A stretch of 64,000 nt of DNA from Ixodes scapularis (Eukaryota > Arthropoda > Arachnida > Ixodida > Ixodidae): NCBI RefSeq assembly GCF_016920785.2, contig NW_024609884.1, forward strand, positions 83,574,722-83,638,721. Reading direction: 5' to 3'. A program made the translations under genes and the position numbers. The notes under the pieces were generated by a model. It made no database searches. It saw only the letters and a program-made list of their open reading frames with translations, and had not been told where the DNA came from. Positions 48,514 through 58,622 of the stretch are shown piece after piece; the first letter of the stretch is position 1, and each line of letters opens with the position of its first letter.

Positions 48514-49315
48514 GGCTAGCTGATCAGTTACTGAAATAAAGCAGCAGAGCACTATAGGCTGCAGTTTCTGGAGTACCCATAAATATTCTAGAGACACATA
48601 CCAGTTTGCAACAGCAGCCGCGAGCGAGAATGTCAACCCACCGGTACAGCCCAAAGATGGAAAACGGCTCCTTCCCGGTTTGTCGTGTGCTAGGGTTGTG
48701 CTAGAACAAGATTTATACAAATTTTAAAAAAGAAGGGATGATGAAATGTTAGGCTAGGTGGCACAAGCTGCCGCCCGTTATAAAGCGTATAGCCATTACC
48801 AACGTTACTAAAACACTCGGTTGGGAAACTCGTCATCGAAACTTGGGCCGCTGGCGTCCACCGAGACCAAGCTATAGATACGACAACAGCGCCACTCCTT
48901 ATCATTGTCTGTACTGTGGTCACCTTGAGCTTTTAGAAAGCATGTTTTTGTGTAAAAACTAACAGAAAAGTCTTTTTGTATGAAATTTATTGGAGTTTAG
49001 TACAAAATGAAAGGCACATAATGTTTTTAAAATCTTTAGTTTGCAAGGTTTTGCGGCACAATTAATATTGTTTTTATACAACCATGCCTCAGCGGTGCTT
49101 TCGGGTAGCGCGTCCCAACCTAGGTGCATTTTAACCTCAATAGCAGGACACGGCGCGTCCGCTGGGGAGACGGGGGTGGCACCCCTGTAACCTCTTCCGC
49201 TGTATCTGTTTCGGCGCCAAAATGGCCGATTAAAACCAAAATAAAAGTAACATGCAGTTCCTCGAGTGGCCGCTGCGGGAGAAATGGCGGCGTTGTGTTC
49301 GCCATTAGCTCGGTG

Positions 49316-49686
49316 CAGGGTGTAAGATAGACAGGTGGGGAAACGAGAGCCAAGTGAGTGACCGCATTGTGTCCCCCTTGGTTTTCTCTTTTTCTGTGGC
49401 GCCATCTATGTGGAGCATCGCGAATTCTCACTCCGGGTGGGCGACCGGCTAAACTGACGGAGATGGTTTTTTGTGGATTTTTAATAAAAGACTGTCGTGC
49501 TCTTGGTTTATTTTGCGCAGTCTCCCATAGAGTTCCACGCATATCCGATTCCGATTTTTTTCCTCTCGCCGCAGCGCCATCTGTCGCAAGTCGGGGGTAC
49601 CCGCAAGCAGACGAGTACACAATCCGGTCACGGCGCTGCGGTAGGCGTCTATGGGCCGTTTCCCCACCTGTCTATCTTACACCCTG
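49316..49686. mobile_element. hAT MITE with perfect TIR and 8-bp TSD
   Basis: The terminal repeats start CAGGGTGTAAGATAGACAGG and are identical for 29 bp. The 8-bp duplication GCTCGGTG is exact at 49308-49315 and 49687-49694. It is 371 bp, non-coding, and very likely a recent insertion. Confidence 0.93.
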
Positions 49687-50349
49687 GCTCGGTGCTCGAG
49701 GACAGATCGGGGACACTTTTTCAGAGCAGTCTCTATGGCAGTTTCCCAACTGAGTGGTTCTAGTAACGTTGGCCGTTATCAACGATCTGCAGAGCCGTGT
49801 ATAGAGAAAGTTTGGTGAATGGGAGGTGCGGGCAGAGCCAGGGCGTGCACCAGATTGGAAAGAGGGCTTGGCATGCTCTCTTGACCAACCAGAAGCCGAA
49901 AAGAATCCCCTAGCGGTGGTAGCAAGAAACAGTTCCGATCAAAAAAAAAATAAGCGCGTATAAGAATGAAGCGTAGTAACTCTTTCTGGTTGAAAATAAG
50001 GTGCACGTGATGTTTCGATCATGATCATGCAGAAAGTTGTAAGGAACAAATGCGCCGTTCAACTCTGTTTTGCTCGGATAGAGTGTGACCGCTCGGACGG
50101 CAGATTCCCGGCCCTCGACGCTTGGCATAAGGATTATGTCGATCGTTCCACTAGTCGCACTCTTCCACCATCATGAGCGTGATTGAAACATCACGAGTAC
50201 CATATTTTCAGTCACCAAGAGTTACTTCGATGCACTTATCAGGTTTGTTTCTCATGACCACCGCCAGGGTATTATTTCCGGCTTCTGGTTGGCCACATTC
50301 GAATTTCTGAAGACGCCCTGGAACACGCCCAGCCCGCTTTCAGCTAATA

Positions 50350-51078
50350 GGGAGTTTTAGAATAGCGCACGCTAAAGCTTTGCGTACGCAAAGAATAGCG
50401 TCGTCGCCACTGCGCATGCTCCGAACGCAAACCAGGTTTTGCGCTTTGCGTGCGCAATTTTAGCGCGCGTTATTTCTCGAAAATAGCGTGCGTACGCAAA
50501 AGAGTCTTTGCGCTTCTCCAAGGAGGATTCGTAATGAGAAGTTGGCTAAAGCCAAGACGAGCACAGTTAAAAAAAAATGGCGGCTTCCAGGATTATGTCG
50601 GCGGCTGCTTTGGCGGCGTCGTGAGTGCGACGTCGGCGGCATCCTCGCGACTGCAATTTTCAATACAGGACGACATTGTACTCGGTTTGGCAGTGATCAC
50701 CGGCAACTTGATGCTTGCGACCCGCGAACATTTCACGGCGAAGGAACGATGTGCGAAGGTCAGTACACGAGACCTCTCTTGCCGAGGCGACGCAAGCGGA
50801 CACGACCGGTCAACCGCTCGCGTCGTGTTCTCATGTTTAAACAAATTAAAATGCTACTCTGGACCAAAAAACTCGTTTTCTTTTAAAGTTACATCATTTT
50901 ATGTGTGAAATAAAAATTTGTCTGTATCTTGGTGGCGTCGCAAGCGCGAGGTGCTTGGGCTTTTGCGTCGCGGCGGAGAAACGCTATTCTAAAACTCCCC
51001 TGCGTCGCGTGCGCTAATACAAGCGCTAAATTTAGCGCTAGCGTGCGCTAAAATTGCGTACGTTATTCTAAAACTCCC
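50350..51078. mobile_element. GGGAGTTTTAGAATA element, Harbinger-like candidate
   Basis: Ends GGGAGTTTTAGAATAGCGCA and (reverse complement) GGGAGTTTTAGAATAACGTA, with TAATA on both sides (50345-50349 and 51079-51083). The right terminus occurs twice (about 50980-50998 and 51062-51078). A GC-rich core encodes FSIQDDIVLGLAVITGNLML, faintly like the start of Harbinger Myb-type proteins; this is weak. Confidence 0.72.
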
Positions 51079-51322
51079 TAATAGCGCCCCTCATTTGTCT
51101 CCTATATACTTCCCAACGAATGGCCAAACTCTCTACCTATATGGCTCTGACCATCTGGAGCAGTGTCTAGCGTTGCCTGCGAGGCTTTAGCCACTTTAGC
51201 GTGCAAGAGAAATCGTAAGCCGGCAATCGCGGTGGGCGCCTGTTATCATCATCATCATTTGTATAAACCCCTTTGTATCTTTGTATCTGCCTTCTCCCTC
51301 CCCAGCTAAAAATTATCGTTAG

Positions 51323-51525
51323 ATCCAATTGGAATTCTAACTGGTTTTAATTGGAACCAATTGGTTTTAATGGGTTCCAATTGGAAGCACACTTGCCAAT
51401 GGGTCTCACCAGTTGGAAAAAATTTTCCAGTTGGAAACTTAATGGGTTTCAAATGGTTCCCATTACAGTGACCAATTGGTGGTCCGAAAACCTAACTGGT
51501 ACCAATTGGAAATTCCAAACGACTA
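51323..51525. repeat. CCAATTGG/AACTGGTT-rich block
   Basis: The words TTCCAATTGG, CCAATTGG, AACTGGTT and CCAGTTGG recur about a dozen times in both orientations over 200 bp. Confidence 0.8.
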
Positions 51526-51782
51526 GGTCGCGCTGCACCCCGCCCCCCCCCCCCCCCCCTTTTCCGTCCCGACTTCCCTATGCCGCCCCCTTCCCCTCCC
51601 TTCCACCTCTCCTCTCCCCCCCCCCCCCCCCCCCCCTTTCCGTCGCCACTGGACGAGACTGGACACTGGACCAACTGGACGCTGGGTCAAGCTAGTTTCT
51701 AGACCGCGAGTGCCGCAAGTTACAAACACAGTAGTCAGAGTAAAAGTAAAACGCTGCCCAGAGGTACATACGGCCACTGTGC

Positions 51783-52127
51783 ATACGGCTTCACGCACAT
51801 TGCACTCGCAAAACACATCCACACGGCGCCGAAACGAATCTTGATCGGTATCCAAGCGTGAGAAGACACAGAGACGCAGCACTTCGGCGTGTCAAGGAAG
51901 CTTTGATCAGGCCGCGAGACCGGCGACACTTGCTTTCGATGAGTTGTGCCTTTACATACGGCTTCACGCACATTGCGCTCGCAAAACACATCCACACGGC
52001 GTCGATTCTTGATTGGTATCCAAGCGTGCGAAGGCACAGAGATGCAGCACTTCGGCGAGCCAAGGAAGCTTCGATCCCGCCGCGAGACCGGCGAAACTTG
52101 CTTTCGGCGAGTTGTGCCTTTTCCCTG
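51783..52127. repeat. 173-bp tandem repeat, two copies
   Basis: GCTTCACGCACATTGC(A/G)CTC starts at 51788 and 51961, and homology runs to GAGTTGTGCCTTT in both copies. Both copies are open on several frames, which creates the 120-140 residue shadow frames here. They end 635 bp before the BOD1 start. Confidence 0.88.
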
Positions 52128-52762
52128 CAACACTGCGTTTTCGTAAGATTTTCCACATATTTCAAACGGAAAGTATCAACGGTTACACAGTGTCTTAAAA
52201 ATGCTTCCTTAGTGAATGACGACGAACGAGTAAAATACGTGCCTGTAGCACGCTGCCGCCAGCCGCTGCAACGCTAGCGGAACCGCAAATCGTCTATGAG
52301 CAAGAAGGCCGCTTGGTGGCTTCACTCGTGCTTCAGGGAACAAGCGGGGAAGCGCGATCCAGCAATTGTCATAGGTTTTTAGGTTCAACAGTTAAAGTTA
52401 ACTTCTACTTAACATTAAATTGAAACCTTTTAACAGTAACATATAACACCTTTAAAACTTTATGTGTGCTGGATGATCGTTTTTTCACAAAAATCGACAG
52501 AGAAAAAAAAAATTACGCAAGTAGCACCACCACGTCTTTCACAAAAAAAGCACCGAAACGGGCTGCCCTTCAGTGGCGTGTGGACATTTTCAGCATCATC
52601 AGTATCCTCAAAACAAGTGAGGTCGGTGAGGTGCCGCCGTGTCGCTTTTGTCGGTACGCCTGCCCAGAGCCACCTGCCTAACCAGAAGAAACGTTCGTTT
52701 TGATATGATTATCGGCAGTGCGCTGTGCTTCGTAGCCTCCGTGAGAATAAATTGAGAGTAGC

Positions 52763-52897
52763 ATGAATTCCGAGTCGAAGATGAAGGAGCTCCCCCCCGG
52801 AGACCCGAAACTCACAGCAAGCATCGTGAGCCACCTAAAGTCCCGGGGCCTGTTCGATCAGCTGCGCAGAGACTGCCTCGGTGATGTGGACACCAAG
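52763..52897 (+). CDS. BOD1: BOD1-like exon 1
   Basis: Forty-five codons from ATG to DVDTK, then the donor gtgaga, phase 0. The 5' UTR and promoter are not determined. Confidence 0.9.
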
Positions 52898-53451
52898 GTG
52901 AGACTCACTTTTCGCTCCGATTTAACTGTCAGTCTTCGTCGAGCAGTAAACGCGTTTAAATGGACCCGCGCAACTACCTGACTTCCCTCGCTTCTTGCAG
53001 CCCGCTTATCTCAACCTAAAGCAAAGGATCGAAGGTTACATCACCAAGTTCCTCGCGATGCAAACTTGGACGCCCGACATGAACAAGAACCACGTTCGAG
53101 ACATCATGAGGCGGGAGATCAACGAGTGAGTGGCCGTCGGTCTGACGCGCATCGGCGGCCGCTTTGTGGCCCCGGCTGACGCGGCCGCCCGCGCCCAGAT
53201 CGGGCATGCTTTCCGCAGGTATGGACCATCTGGTGGACCAAATCGTCAACCCAAAGATCTACCACGTGTTCACGCCCGAGGTGGAGGACGGCGTGCGGCA
53301 GTACCTGGGCCTCAGCCAGCCCAAGGAGCCGTCGGCAGCCGACGCCGAGCCGGCCAGCTTCGTCCCGCCGGCCTCCTTTCCTCCGCCGGCCTGCTTGCCC
53401 CCGCCGGCCCCCTTGCCCCCGCCAAAGTCTGAATTCAGTATAGGTATTTGA
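52763..53451 (+). CDS. BOD1: BOD1/BOD1L-like chromosome biorientation protein (Shg1/BOD1 domain)
   Basis: Three exons, 52763-52897, 53001-53125 and 53199-53451, give 170 residues. LPPGDPKL, SRGLFDQLRRDCLGDVDTK, PAYLNLKQRI, the MNKN motif, SGMLSAGMDHLVDQIVNPK and HVFTPEVE match vertebrate BOD1 and the N-terminus of BOD1L1 in order. Human BOD1, at about 185 residues, protects kinetochore phosphorylation by inhibiting PP2A-B56. The domain is shared with Shg1 of SET1/COMPASS (family knowledge). The start ATG is chosen because the conserved LPPGDP follows ten residues later. The tail is Pro/Ala rich (PPASFPPPACLPPPAPLPPP). The frame ends SIGI-stop. A possible donor at 53444 (ATAG then gtattt) leaves open a longer BOD1L-type protein. 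The exons are much more GC rich than the surroundings. Confidence 0.9.
53001..53125 (+). CDS. BOD1: BOD1-like exon 2
   Basis: After cttcttgcag. Encodes PAYLNLKQRIEGYITKFLAM, then QTWTPDMNKNHVRDIMRREIN and two bases of Glu. Donor gtgagt. The preceding intron is 103 nt. Confidence 0.92.
53199..53451 (+). CDS. BOD1: BOD1-like exon 3 (terminal or alternatively spliced)
   Basis: The acceptor gcgcccag completes Glu and gives SGMLSAGMDHLV, gap-free with vertebrate SGMLEAGVDRII. The more obvious acceptor ttccgcag at 53218 is in the wrong frame. The preceding intron is 73 nt. It ends in TGA at 53449-53451, with a possible donor six bases earlier. Confidence 0.85.
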
Positions 53452-56400
53452 CGACACTTTCGCCCTACTAACCGGCCTATTGCTAACCGAGACGCTTGCG
53501 TCGCGCACCGAGTCGGACCGCGTCCCGAACACACTGCCAACAGCTAGTCTCTGTGAGAACGCGCAACTGCGGACACCTCGGGGGCGTTCGTGGGGCGCCC
53601 CCGGGCAATGTGGGGACGGACCGCCGTTTGTGTGGCCGCCACGTACGTGCCTGGTGGCCGAGGTATGCTCAAAATGGGGAAGCCTGCACTTGGCGCGAGG
53701 GGTCTCCCGTCGGTGTCCCTCACCACTAACTTCGTCCAGCTGTCCTTTGATTGGACGGCAGTTATGCACGCACTGCCTCGTTTTGACCACCAGGCAAGTG
53801 CCAACGTGTCGTATTTATGAAAGAGGGAGATGTGCAAAATCAATATGGCACTTCGGAGTGGGCCAAATTGGGATGCATGTTTTGCTCAACTCCCGTTTAC
53901 GACGCGTGCAGGAACCAAGAAAAGTAGTGGCAAACTTGTCGTCTCGGTGCCGTGAAAAGTTGGGCTACTCTATTTCAGTGACTCTTTTTGGACCTCTTGG
54001 CTGTTGGTCAGTCGGTATATCAGCCATGAGGTTTACACGAGTGTGTGCAATTGATGTTTGTGATATGTGAGCAGCATCACCTGTGATATGTGTAAATACG
54101 GAGGAAATGCACATTTCTGTAAATGGGCAAAACCGTACTTGATCTGTGGACTAATCTCTCTGGTATAGACCATTTCACTTGGGTCAAAACAGAAAGAAAG
54201 ATGTACACATCGCGACACTGTTATCACGAACACAATATCGGTGCATTTTCACATTTTACTTCTAAATAGTATTAGCGAGTATGAAATTCGATTGCTTACA
54301 TAATAGAAGTAAATGAGCTCTTTCCGTAGCAATAATAACTTGATGACATCCCTTGGTTTCAAAGAGAAAAACTGAAAAAACCGGCGATCGCTTGTTCGCG
54401 CTAACAGTGTCGCGCTCTGTACCCTCTAACTGGAGCATTAAGCCTGCCCCATGGCGCGTCGTCTTCTGGGGGGAATGAACTGTAGCAAACACCCGGCTAG
54501 CACGCAAGCACATTTCAAAATTCTGTCGTTTTGGAAATTTCAGTTTTCATGCGTCAGCATACAATTTCATACTCGATAAAAAGATTACCTGGGCACAAGT
54601 TTGCTGTCATCTTCTGTGCAAATAAGGAAGAAAACTGGAAACTCTGTAGACATTGTATATGGCCCATATGCTCCAGAAAAGAGTGAATGTGGTTGTTATA
54701 TGATATGTTTATGGATTGGGTTCCTACTGATCTACAACTTTTGCAGCAATGAAAGAGAAAAAATATACACCTACAAGCAACAACCATGCCTATTCAAGGT
54801 TGTTCTATCGATAAAAAATGAATCCGTGCAGAATCTGGTGCCTACTGAGCCTTGGATACAAGCCCTTACCATTATTGCAGATGTTGGTAGCGGTGTACTC
54901 ATAACCAAGATATCCCTTTCATAAGATGCTTGGGTGGTAATTGGAAAAAGATGCTTAGTTCGCAACTCTAATAGGCAGCCTGAAATCATACATTGCGGGT
55001 ATGTCTATGTTGATCGGTCAGCAGCCTTTTTGTGCATAAGTTGTTTCTTTCATCATTTCGATTAAAAACTTGTCTATTGTATGGATGTGTAGACAGCAGG
55101 AATCTAGTCTGCCCCAAAGGGCTGTCTAGCATCCCTGCTTTAGATGAAAATTTTAGCCAATGGAGTGTGGCTGCTAGTCTGGGGTCATGAACATGCATCA
55201 CGCAGTAGTGATACATGAATGCACACCGGTACATTGCTCATTCAGGTGGGAATGGGAAGGGTGCCGATTGGAATTGGGATTCTTGGGTTCTGCAGTCAGT
55301 GCTTTCGTTCCACATGCTCCGAGCGGCGCACTAGCACACTTGGCCAGTGGACCCCCCCCCCCCCGCTCCCCAAGATTGTGATTTTGACAACACAAGGTAG
55401 CTAACGTCGATGTGACAGTGCTTGCTTAATAGTGAGTTCGTTTCACCTGCATTGGTACCGTGTGAGTTCTCTTCCAGAGTGCATCACACTCGTGGAAGCC
55501 GAAAACCGGCCCCAAACGAATTTTCCGAATGCACCGAGTGTAGCCCGATGCTGTCGCCATCTACAGTAAATGACTTAATTTTCGTGAGAACCTAATTTTT
55601 GTGACTTTCGCAACTTGTATAATATTGCGAAAAATAGATCCCGTGAATATGTTTCACTATGACAACAAATACATAGCATACCACACTGATTTTAAATTTT
55701 GTGCCCGCAAAAATAAAGTTGTTTACAGTATGTTCTAGTAGGAATACAAACACCAAATCGAAACTAGCGCCTTGCTGTTCGTCATGACAGGCAGGAAGTC
55801 GCTGCAACATATAGTTTATACTTGCAATGACTTTGAACAACTCGACTGTCGTAGAGATGTTTACAGTTACGCAACCAGTTGATTACGTGATTACGAAACT
55901 GCTTTACGAAGTAATGAAAGGTGTGCTATCTTTAACTTATAACCGTTTACACTGGAAGAACTGTTAAGACTAACTGTGTGGAAGCTTGATCAGTTCCAAG
56001 AATGAACTATTGAAAGAATACAACTTAAAACTAGTGTGTTGGAATCTCCAGCAATACGTTTTGCAGCACTTTCGATTTCAATCGTCGTACACACGGGGTA
56101 AGATTTTATCACTGGTGAGATCGGCGAGAACAAGGGCTTTCTGAGACAAATTACACCGAGACAAGCTAGCTTGCATAGGCAAATGTTAAACATGGTAATT
56201 TTACCCAAGCCTCAAGCAAAATCGCCATGTTTACATTTCTCGGGTGCTGACTGGATGTGTCACTAGTTTCTGCGGGGCGAACTTCGTCGACTTTTCAACT
56301 TTTCACCCACACGCGGATGGTGGGAGAGATCTCGCAGCTGCTGATGTGTTTGTCCTGAGCCTTTCTTTTTTACCCACTGGTTGATTTCAGCATCGCTGCG

Positions 56401-58620
56401 ACAACGGAACGACTCAAAACTTGCAAATAAAGCATAGGTTGTCGATTGCTTCCTTCATTAAATAGTAGACGCTCCCAGTTGAAGCTTGCATTCAATTTCG
56501 TCGTCCGCGGGACTCGATTTCTAGCAGAAAATCTACAGTTTTTGTTTGGTTCCGCTATTTGCAAATGACACTTTGTGTAGCATACAAACCACCTCCGTCT
56601 GCTCTCGCTCCTTGCCTGAGCGATGCATCATGGAATTGCATTCTGGTGCACGCTCGATTCTCCAGGTGCAGCGAGTGCAGGCACGTGTGGAGTTCTGGCT
56701 TTAAAAACAAAAACCTAAAAAGTGCAGCCACTCGTGAAGTTCCGGCCGAAACGGACTCGCTCCATGCTGTAAGTGGGCACTTGTGGGCATGAATGCAGTG
56801 AAATGAACTCTCTATAAGTAACAAACTTCTGTTGCCTCTGGTTGGGTGCAACACAATAAAAACTTGGTTGGGTTTTAACATTGCTAACTCCGAAGTAAGG
56901 ACACCCCTGCCTTTGAAGGAGCGCTCAAAGAAACCACGCAAGACTTTTTCGAACTCTGAACCCTACCTTCAGGAGCGTCTTCTTCATTGCCGCAATAGTC
57001 GCAGCGGTTGAAGGCAGTACTACCGTTGGATGCAGTTGCTCTCGGTGTAATCCAACAAAGAAAGATGTATAGGTGTTGGTTTATTGAAATAGATGAACAG
57101 TGTGCAACATACTGGACCTCTAATAGCCCTAAGCATTCTCCAAGCATGAGCCACTGCACAGTTGCAGCGCACTAGCTGTCGTCTGCTACCACACTCGAAA
57201 GTGTGCTCTTTACACCCTCCACCCCTCGGAATCTAGTGAAGTGCCCGGATGTGTGCAGGTGATGCTGCAGTCAAACAAAGTGGCACTGTCCAGAGAGCCC
57301 AAAGTGGAATGGTCTATATCTGGGACTCCCCTAATTGAAGAGGGCTTATCTTCTTTCTTTTTTTATTCCCCAAGCAACAAAGTGTCTACAGAGTCCACCA
57401 TGTTGCTACAGAATTGTGCCATCCTCATACAAGCATGAAAGGGTGTCCCAACCTCAATGTGGCAGCTGTTGCTGAAACTTGAGTGCTGCATGATGCATTG
57501 TCTCCACATGGATACTCGAGCAGCACTGACATGTGGTTGTGCTCCACGATCGCCATTTTATCAGTCACTTTTAATCACCAGCCCCGTTTAATTATGTTCA
57601 AGCCGCCTTGCTCTACTAGTCCAGAGTCAGATGCAAAGCTTGCCCGAGCCACCAGTTTAGTGGCCCGGACAACTCGGCGCCGACTTCTCCCAATGTTTGG
57701 TGCTGCTAAGGGTACATACCTTGTGGAGATCATGTGATGCATGGTCTGAGATGGTCTTTTTTCTTAGAACTGTACACCTCTGCTATTTCATTGATGTGCT
57801 TGCGGTGTTTTGTGAATTCTGGTCCTGGAACCCTTCCATCGTGGTTTGACAGGGGAAACGAGTTTTTCTAATCGTGGACACGCACAGATCAATGCATTCA
57901 TTCATGCACAAACATCGTGGAATATTGGTGCCCGGGAATATTCGTAAGGATTTTGTCTTGCTTGTGCCGGAGCCTGGATGGGACATCTCTTTTGGTCTCG
58001 AATAGTGAGTGTGCAGTCTAATGGATGAGGGAATATTTGTTAGTCCGATACTATCTGCCACTCTTGCGATTATGGGATGACCTGCAGCACTATCAGAACT
58101 AGAAAACTTGCGTCCCGTCTGTTGACAGAGGTGAAGCATTGTTGCGCCCTGTTGTACAGCGTGCAACTTTTTTTTTTTTTAAACTCTGACCCCGAAGGAG
58201 TTTGCCAGCCTGCAGTCAAAACTGATTGCTGTTTGCATTGAAGAACAGCATCTTGGGGCTACAGTATTCCGATTTTATTGCATACCATTGTTGAAACTGG
58301 GACTCGGAAGTGCAACAGTTTAGTCATTGAGTAGCTCTCTTCTGATCTAATGTGAAAGACATCAGGATGTGAAAAGCACTGTAGATGATTATAAGAGCCG
58401 ATATGTGTCATTGTTTTTATATTCAAACTAGTACTCTACTACCTGCAACTGAGAAACCAAGAAAGGGTTCCATACTCGGGGAAAGTAGGTACTCATGAGC
58501 CACATACTAAACTGGTTGCATCAAGCTGCAGTTCTTGAATCTGACATTGGTGGGTACAAATTACTAGGTAAAAAGAGCCATTATGTTTATGTCCAGAGCT
58601 GTGTGTATATATATATAATA
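53452..58620. other. Region after BOD1
   Basis: GC-rich sequence to about 53790, with long open shadow frames on both strands, then AT-richer DNA. A MITE lies at 55564-55728. A short open stretch at 57590-57710 (SPESDAKLARATSLVARTT...) between an AG and a GT could be an exon but resembles nothing I know. If BOD1 is of BOD1L type this would be its intron; otherwise it is intergenic. Confidence 0.55.
55564..55728. mobile_element. TA-flanked MITE, CTGTAAA ends
   Basis: Ends CAGTAAATGACTTAATTTTC and (reverse complement) CTGTAAACAACTTTATTTTT, TA flanks, 165 bp. Diverged relative of 45339-45544. Confidence 0.75.
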
Positions 58621-58622
58621 TA

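Larger units (their letters stand above)
43360..52762. other. Intergenic region between MSH4 and BOD1
   Basis: No gene recognised. In order it holds a poly-G run (43658-43681), TA-flanked MITEs (44637-45277 and 45339-45544), a LINE 3' part (46212-46960), a palindromic MITE (47082-47236), a SINE-tail fragment (47375-47455), two hAT MITEs (48206-48513 and 49316-49686), a GGGAGTTTTAG element (50350-51078), a CCAATTGG-rich block (51323-51525) and a 173-bp tandem repeat (51783-52127). Confidence 0.75.

Noticed and set aside
51735..52165. Overlapping 120-140 codon frames on both strands
   Set aside because: Produced by the two-copy 173-bp tandem repeat; the duplicated peptide segments mirror the DNA duplication.
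53219..53240. Acceptor ttccgcag at 53218 as the start of BOD1 exon 3
   Set aside because: It gives the wrong frame after the GA of exon 2; the acceptor at 53198 gives SGMLSAGMDHLV, matching the family without a gap.
53119..53790. 223-codon minus-strand frame opposite BOD1
   Set aside because: Shadow of GC-rich BOD1 exon 3 and its downstream GC-rich flank; the conserved protein is on the plus strand.
53480..54070. 196-codon plus-strand frame after BOD1
   Set aside because: High GC and absence of stops explain it; composition is like random GC-rich DNA and I recognise no motif. It could be UTR or intron.
57590..57712. Possible extra coding exon (SPESDAKLARATSLVARTT...)
   Set aside because: Bounded by weak splice-like dinucleotides and unlike any family I know; not enough to call a gene.
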